Source of the DNA: Thermoprotei archaeon
GTDB taxonomy: Archaea; Thermoproteota; Thermoprotei; Thermofilales; B15-G2
Assembly (NCBI GenBank): GCA_003649445.1
Contig: QMRV01000068.1
Span: 1 to 10,269, forward strand
Direction of reading: 5' to 3'
Length of the DNA: 10,269 nucleotides
The position numbers and the translations under genes were made by a program. Of this stretch, positions 6,876 through 10,269 are shown one piece after another (the first letter of the stretch is position 1; every line of letters begins with the position of its first letter). The notes beneath the pieces were generated by a model, which had not been told where the DNA came from, did no database searches, and worked only from the letters and a program-made list of their open reading frames with translations.

Positions 6876-8915
6876 CTAAATAGGTGCTGGAATACCTGCT
6901 GCAAGATAACAGAGAGCTACGACTATTCTTGATATAGCGCAACCTGAAATGAATCCTAGGACTATTGGTATTCCCTTACGGTACAGCTTTGTTCCTCCTA
7001 GCTTTAATACAGCGTACTTAATTATCAGTGCTATGAAGAATGGCCCAAAGAGCTTGGCTTCGTGACCACAGAACAGTATTAAGCCTACTGGATTGATAAT
7101 GAACCACGGGAACTTCATTCTCAGTAACATTATTATCGGAAATATTATGAAAGCTGAGAGAGCTAAAGGCAGATCTCCTGGACCAGCCCAATAAGCGTGT
7201 TTCATTAACGGCTCTTTGAGAACTCCGTAGACCCAAGATTTAGGCCATGAAGTAACTATAGGTCTTCCTCTGAATGCCTTTTCTATTCCTAGAGCATAGC
7301 TACTGTATGCTGTAAAGAGAAATGCTAGGGCGAATACTATTGGAGTGAAGATCAACTGGGTTATGAGTATCTCGCGTGGACTTGTTTTAGTGGACTTAGC
7401 TATCTTGTATGCATCCATGCTCACAACTCCTGGCTGTGCTCCAAGGTTGTACCCGTGGAACTGTACCGCCCAGTAGGCAGTAGCATAAGCTGCCGGATTA
7501 TCTGAGGCTGGCCATGACCACAGACCTAAAGTTCCTCCGATGTTCGCGTAGAATATTTGAGTAGGTTCACTCCACCAATAACCAAAGGGCCCGGCTTCAG
7601 CTCTCATTAATAGCTCCGCATAGAATATCAGACAAGTCAGCATAAGTAATATAGGGGCTAGTCCCGCTGGGACGCCCATGGATACCATGAAACCGCAGTA
7701 TATTATGAAGAAGAGAACAAACATTGAGAACATAGCTTTGTATGAAAGTGGCTCAGCCTCTTTTTCATCGGCAGGAGGCTTCCTGATATAGTTTATTATT
7801 TCTTTGATATATTTCCAGTGGAAGATTATACTGAAGATAGCAAATGCCCATATTCCTCCTGTTTCAAATATAGCTTGAGGCTTTAAGCCTACTTTACGTG
7901 CATAGAATTTGTAGGCATTGTACCAGTCAGAAAAGCCTCCAGGTGGCGGAGGAGGAGCTATTCCGAGAGAAAACTCTATTGGTGGAAATATATAAAAGAA
8001 AAATATGTAAGCTGCGACTACTGTGAATAGAATATCTACTGGTACTAAGTAGGCTAGTGCTGTGACTTCAGGTATAGGCCATATAGCCCAAGGAGCCCAT
8101 GGAGCTAGACCTTTGAGTTCATCGTAGAAGTTTATCATCCACCAGTTTCTTAGGTAAGCTGAGCCTTTCATTACAGGTACGGGGAACCATGGCACTACAA
8201 TCCTTATGGCTAGAGGCAGATATGCAAAGAAACCTACAATGAATGATATCCAGAAGGACTTCCCCACATACTCTTTGAGATTAAGGAATTTTGGTTTATC
8301 TTCTCCAGTAGCTATATTAATGAACTCTATTCCAGCGACAGCATAAGGAAATGGAAGCTTCTCAACATCTATTACGCTTCTCCTCCACAGCAGAGAGAAC
8401 GCTATATTCAAGTATCCCCATAGAGTCCAAGCTATAATCCAGGTGATAATGAAGGGAGCTAAGATACCCCATGGGACAGGACCTCCTATTAGGTAATTAG
8501 TAGTGGCTTCAGCTGGAGGAACCCATATTTTGGGCACTAAATGAGCAACCGCTTCCGCTATACCAGGCTTATTTGCTCCTAGAGCAAAATTCATTGTCCA
8601 GTGAGCAACATATGGTCCTACAGGCATTGCAGCTATTAGGCAAGCTGTCATTATTACAGTTAGCTCCTGTGAAGTTAGTCTAAATGCTTTACCCATTAAA
8701 CTGGTCAGTAGAACCACTAACGTTAATAGTCCAACAGTTTCTACTATCTGAGCTCCTACTGTGTGGCTATATGGCCATGGATTAAAGAAAGCGAAAGCTC
8801 CTGTAGTGAAGTATACTTGAGTACACAGCCATACCATTATTACTGAAAGTATAAGGCTCCACACAATAGCTCGAGAAGTAAGCCCTCTCGTTATTTCAAC
8901 TTTTTCCGATCCCAC
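6876..8915 (-). CDS. OPT-superfamily-like integral membrane transporter (paralogue 1), first gene of the operon
   Basis: A 679-residue polytopic membrane protein. Like the 635-aa protein of the same operon it has an early RLTSQELTVIM block (79-89; compare LSKQELFTLQI in the other), the VEKLPFPYA motif (184-192) and a final helix with GFISGCAISRIVVAL (654-668) where the paralogue has GFTFGEGIIVGV. These place it with OPT-like carriers, though the final GEG-type motif is lost here. A proline-rich loop APPPPPGG (320-327) and a charged cytoplasmic-looking segment (about 369-391) lie mid-protein. The substrate is unknown; peptides or chelates are the family's usual cargo. The GTG at 8915 is chosen because it lies just over two turns after a strong TATA box, as expected for a leaderless transcript, and the first membrane helix begins soon after (about residue 16). 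A 46-base gap separates it from the M28-FtsX gene, so co-transcription is likely. Confidence 0.83.
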   Translation of the reverse strand: MGSEKVEITRGLTSRAIVWSLILSVIMVWLCTQVYFTTGAFAFFNPWPYSHTVGAQIVETVGLLTLVVLLTSLMGKAFRLTSQELTVIMTACLIAAMPVGPYVAHWTMNFALGANKPGIAEAVAHLVPKIWVPPAEATTNYLIGGPVPWGILAPFIITWIIAWTLWGYLNIAFSLLWRRSVIDVEKLPFPYAVAGIEFINIATGEDKPKFLNLKEYVGKSFWISFIVGFFAYLPLAIRIVVPWFPVPVMKGSAYLRNWWMINFYDELKGLAPWAPWAIWPIPEVTALAYLVPVDILFTVVAAYIFFFYIFPPIEFSLGIAPPPPPGGFSDWYNAYKFYARKVGLKPQAIFETGGIWAFAIFSIIFHWKYIKEIINYIRKPPADEKEAEPLSYKAMFSMFVLFFIIYCGFMVSMGVPAGLAPILLMLTCLIFYAELLMRAEAGPFGYWWSEPTQIFYANIGGTLGLWSWPASDNPAAYATAYWAVQFHGYNLGAQPGVVSMDAYKIAKSTKTSPREILITQLIFTPIVFALAFLFTAYSSYALGIEKAFRGRPIVTSWPKSWVYGVLKEPLMKHAYWAGPGDLPLALSAFIIFPIIMLLRMKFPWFIINPVGLILFCGHEAKLFGPFFIALIIKYAVLKLGGTKLYRKGIPIVLGFISGCAISRIVVALCYLAAGIPAPI

Positions 8916-8937
8916 AGATTTTTTCCGCGCTCGAGAG

Positions 8938-8946
8938 TTTATATAC
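8938..8946 (-). promoter_or_regulatory. Proximal TATA box of the OPT / M28-FtsX operon
   Basis: GTATATAAA on the minus strand. Its centre lies about 27 bases ahead of the GTG at 8915, so transcription should begin at or within a few bases of the start codon, giving a leaderless mRNA. This is the best TATA match in the window. Confidence 0.7.
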
Positions 8947-8958
8947 TTTATAGAAACA

Positions 8959-8967
8959 TTTATATAC
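8959..8967 (-). promoter_or_regulatory. Distal TATA box of the same operon, 21 bp upstream
   Basis: A second identical GTATATAAA on the minus strand, exactly 21 bp (two helical turns) upstream of the first. If used, transcription would start about 20 bases ahead of the GTG and produce a short leader. The two copies could be alternative promoters or one could be a decoy. Confidence 0.5.
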
Positions 8968-9086
8968 CATAGTTTTTAGAAGTCTATTTCTATCTTCAAA
9001 GAAGTATATATTGCCTTATATACCGAGTTAATAGGCTGATCTTAGTGATAGTCCTTTTTCTATAATACTTAGTAAATCAAATACGA

Positions 9087-9114
9087 CTCCTTTAGAAACA
9101 TATCTAAAAAGGAG
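9087..9114. repeat. Inverted repeat just upstream of the HAD promoter
   Basis: CTCCTTTAGA (9087-9096) can pair with TCTAAAAAGGAG (9103-9114) across a 6-base loop, leaving a two-base bulge. It ends five bases before the TATA-like element of the HAD gene, in a divergent spacer, which is a usual place for an operator. No gene ends here, so a terminator is less likely. The 8916-9149 spacer holds no other gene that I can support. Confidence 0.45.
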
Positions 9115-9119
9115 CGAGG

Positions 9120-9126
9120 TATTTAT
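9120..9126 (+). promoter_or_regulatory. TATA-like box of the HAD hydrolase gene
   Basis: TATTTAT, centred 27 bases ahead of the ATG at 9150, predicts a leaderless transcript. No Shine-Dalgarno precedes the ATG; the purine-rich GGAGCGAGG at 9111-9119 is too far upstream to serve translation and could instead contribute to a BRE. Confidence 0.55.
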
Positions 9127-9135
9127 CGGCCTGTG

Positions 9136-9150
9136 TATAGTCCAACTATA
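9136..9150. repeat. Small dyad overlapping the predicted transcription start of the HAD gene
   Basis: TATAG (9136-9140) and CTATA (9146-9150) form a 5-bp dyad around TCCAA, ending on the first base of the ATG. Archaeal repressors often bind dyads at the start site, but arms this short and AT-rich are weak evidence. Confidence 0.25.
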
Positions 9151-9899
9151 TGACAATAAAGCTTTCAATCCTAATGGACATAGATCAAGTTATTATCAAA
9201 AGAAATCCTCTTGCATACTTAATTAATGATATAGCTAAGAGAGTATCTAAAGATACCGGAATCTCGAAAGAAGACTTCTTAAAGGAAATTAGAAGAGAAA
9301 GATTGGCTAGGATAGCCTCTAAGGATTATGTAAGAGCTTATGACTATCAAGATATTATCGAAAAAATCTACCTAAAATATGGGTTAAAAGAAAAACCTCC
9401 GCAGCTAGCAATTATGCTGAAAAATTACCTTGTAGAAAAATATCTACATGTGTATCCAGATGCTATTGACACAATAAAGAGACTTAAGAAACTTCCAGTA
9501 GCTTTAATTGCTTTCTCGAGCGGATACTCTATTTACCAAGTACCCTTACTTAGAAAACTTAATCTTTTAGAGTATTTTGATAAAATAGCAACACCTGATC
9601 TTTTAGGCTACGGCAAACCCGATAGGAGGGCTTATGAAAAGGCTCTTAAAAATATGCCTTCCAAAGCCTTAGCTGTAGGAGATAGTTACTTCTTCGACGT
9701 ATATGGAGCAAAAAATGCAGGGCTCCCTGTGGTGCTCGTTGTTAGAGAAAATGTTCTCAATTTAGAGAAATTTCTTAGAAAAAAGTACTTGAATGAGAAA
9801 TGTTCCTTAAAAGTAGACTTTCCTTTCTATAAACCAGACTACGTTATATTCAACATGACTAAGCTACTTGATATAGTGAAAACTTTACTTTTAGTATAG
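9150..9899 (+). CDS. HAD-superfamily hydrolase (phosphatase-like, subfamily I)
   Basis: A 249-residue soluble protein with all four HAD motifs in order. Motif I is LMDIDQV, giving the nucleophile Asp10 and acid/base Asp12 (Gln13 replaces the more usual Gly). Motif II is AFSSGY with Ser123. Motif III is YGKPDRRAYEKAL with Lys156. Motif IV is VGDSYFFDVYGAKNAG with Asp178 and Asp183. The region between motifs I and II (about 17-100) is helical and makes a C1-type cap, as in phosphoglycolate phosphatase and haloacid dehalogenase relatives. The length is typical for the family. Phosphate-ester hydrolysis is the likely activity, but the substrate cannot be read from sequence. The ATG is supported by the TATA element 27 bases upstream and by motif I beginning right after it. 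The gene is divergent from the OPT operon and upstream of the sRNA; no clear terminator follows its TAG. Confidence 0.88.
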   Translation: MTIKLSILMDIDQVIIKRNPLAYLINDIAKRVSKDTGISKEDFLKEIRRERLARIASKDYVRAYDYQDIIEKIYLKYGLKEKPPQLAIMLKNYLVEKYLHVYPDAIDTIKRLKKLPVALIAFSSGYSIYQVPLLRKLNLLEYFDKIATPDLLGYGKPDRRAYEKALKNMPSKALAVGDSYFFDVYGAKNAGLPVVLVVRENVLNLEKFLRKKYLNEKCSLKVDFPFYKPDYVIFNMTKLLDIVKTLLLV

Positions 9900-9935
9900 T
9901 ATATTAAGTACTATTCATTAACAAAAACAAAAATA

Positions 9936-9944
9936 TTAAATAAT
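9936..9944 (+). promoter_or_regulatory. TATA-like element ahead of the C/D box sRNA
   Basis: TTAAATAAT, centred at 9940, would place the transcript start near 9966, about six bases before the C box, which is where archaeal C/D sRNAs usually begin. The spacer is only about 17% G+C, so the match is suggestive only. Confidence 0.4.
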
Positions 9945-9967
9945 AGGTTACTTACAGAGAAAATATT

Positions 9968-10024
9968 GATTGTGATGAAGAACCTGGGACTGATAAATGA
10001 CGAGGGCTACGACGTCGCTGACCT
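9968..10024 (+). ncRNA. Probable C/D box guide sRNA for 2'-O-methylation
   Basis: All four boxes of an archaeal C/D sRNA occur in order: C box GTGATGA (9972-9978), D' box CTGA (9990-9993), C' box ATGACGA (9997-10003, one change from RUGAUGA) and D box CTGA (10018-10021). The D'-to-C' spacer is 3 bases and the guide segments are 11 bases (9979-9989) and 14 bases (10004-10017), within or close to the usual range. The boxed part is 26/50 G+C while the 72 bases before it are 12/72, as expected for a structured RNA in a hyperthermophile. Such RNAs bind L7Ae, Nop5 and fibrillarin and direct methylation of the target base paired five positions upstream of each D box. Here those would be an A for the D' guide and a G for the D guide. 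A 20-codon reading frame over the same bases is probably incidental. The outer ends are estimated; the terminal stem is weak. Confidence 0.72.
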
Positions 10025-10028
10025 TTTT
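10023..10028 (+). terminator. T-run after the sRNA D box
   Basis: CTTTTT begins one base after the D box. This is a natural stop for a short archaeal RNA. A 10-bp palindrome TGCTTAAGCA follows at 10031-10040. Confidence 0.45.
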
Positions 10029-10067
10029 AGTGCTTAAGCATTTAGTCTTCTAAATGTTTTTTAAATT

Positions 10068-10269
10068 ATGAAGCCAAAGATTAAAGGAATTTCTATCGAA
10101 AATATAGCTGAAGAAGTTTTGACCAGGAGAGGGTACAGGATAGTTGGTAAAAGGTATAGGATTAAAGTGGAGGGAGTAGATATTGCTGAAGTAGATATTT
10201 TAGCAGAAAAAGACGGCGAGAGATATGCTGTTGAAGTTAAAGCAGGTAGAGTATCGGTAACTGATTTGA
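10068..10269 (+). CDS. PD-(D/E)xK-type nuclease-like protein, N-terminal part (cut by window edge)
   Basis: The first 67 codons of a plus-strand gene that continues past the right edge. The visible part reads as an archaeal restriction-endonuclease-like fold: an N-terminal helix with SIENIAEEVLTRRGYRIV (9-26, including Glu11 and Glu15), then EVDILA with Asp43, a turn, and YAVEVKAG carrying the E-x-K pair Glu56 and Lys58. Asp followed by ExK after a 12-residue gap is the core metal-binding signature of RecB-like and YraN-like nucleases; Holliday junction resolvases share the fold. The exact family and DNA substrate are not decidable from this fragment. The ATG at 10068 is chosen because the conserved helix begins shortly after it; no Shine-Dalgarno is visible and the 30 bases before it are AT-rich. 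It may be read from a promoter around TTAAGCATTT (about 10034-10043) or by readthrough from the sRNA promoter. Confidence 0.75.
   Translation, partial: MKPKIKGISIENIAEEVLTRRGYRIVGKRYRIKVEGVDIAEVDILAEKDGERYAVEVKAGRVSVTDL

Noticed and set aside
9034..9059. Possible second C/D-like RNA (CTGA followed by GTGATAG and a T-run) in the divergent spacer
   Set aside because: There is no C box upstream and no final D box, and the GTGATAG does not fit the box consensus.
9972..10037. Small reading frame (GTG or ATG start, about 20 codons) in the HAD-nuclease spacer, also in frame with and open from the HAD stop codon
   Set aside because: The bases are fully explained by C/D sRNA boxes and guides. No Shine-Dalgarno precedes it, and readthrough of the HAD TAG has no support because the HAD domain is already complete.
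1..10269. CRISPR arrays, insertion sequences, tRNA or rRNA genes
   Set aside because: I saw no regularly spaced repeats, transposase motifs, tRNA cloverleaf signatures or rRNA-like stretches on either strand.

Overview
The window looks like chromosomal DNA from a hyperthermophilic archaeon, most likely a member of the Thermoprotei (Crenarchaeota). The evidence is AT-rich spacers, arginine codons dominated by AGA/AGG, frequent ATA codons, TATA boxes about 26-28 bases ahead of start codons (leaderless transcripts), GTG starts, T-rich terminators and a C/D box sRNA. I cannot name the genus from the sequence alone.

Layout. Positions 1-304 (minus strand) hold the N-terminal part of a PHP-domain phosphoesterase that runs off the left edge. 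Positions 471-8915 (minus strand) form a three-gene operon, transcribed right to left from a strong promoter near 8938-8967. The order is an OPT-superfamily-like membrane transporter (679 aa), a 1484-aa membrane protein joining a peptidase M28-like domain to an FtsX/MacB-type permease, and a second OPT-like transporter (635 aa). The last two genes overlap by four bases (ATGA), and T-rich sequence at 426-447 probably ends the transcript. A 234-bp divergent spacer carries back-to-back promoters. To its right on the plus strand are a HAD-family hydrolase (9150-9899), a probable C/D box guide RNA (about 9968-10024) and the start of a PD-(D/E)xK-type nuclease (10068 to the right edge).

How the genes work together (inference). 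The operon looks like one membrane system. Two distantly related OPT-like carriers flank a large extracytoplasmic protein whose M28 fold is easily recognised but whose catalytic and most metal-binding residues are replaced: His to Tyr254, Glu-Glu to His302-Tyr303, His to Trp464. That suggests binding or sensing of a peptide-like ligand rather than cleavage. The FtsX half has no partner ATPase in the window. This operon is the best candidate for a poorly described system.

The C/D box sRNA is the clearest non-coding feature. It has C, D', C' and D boxes in order with proper spacing, is about half G+C inside a spacer of about 17% G+C, and has its own TATA-like element and a T-run after the D box.
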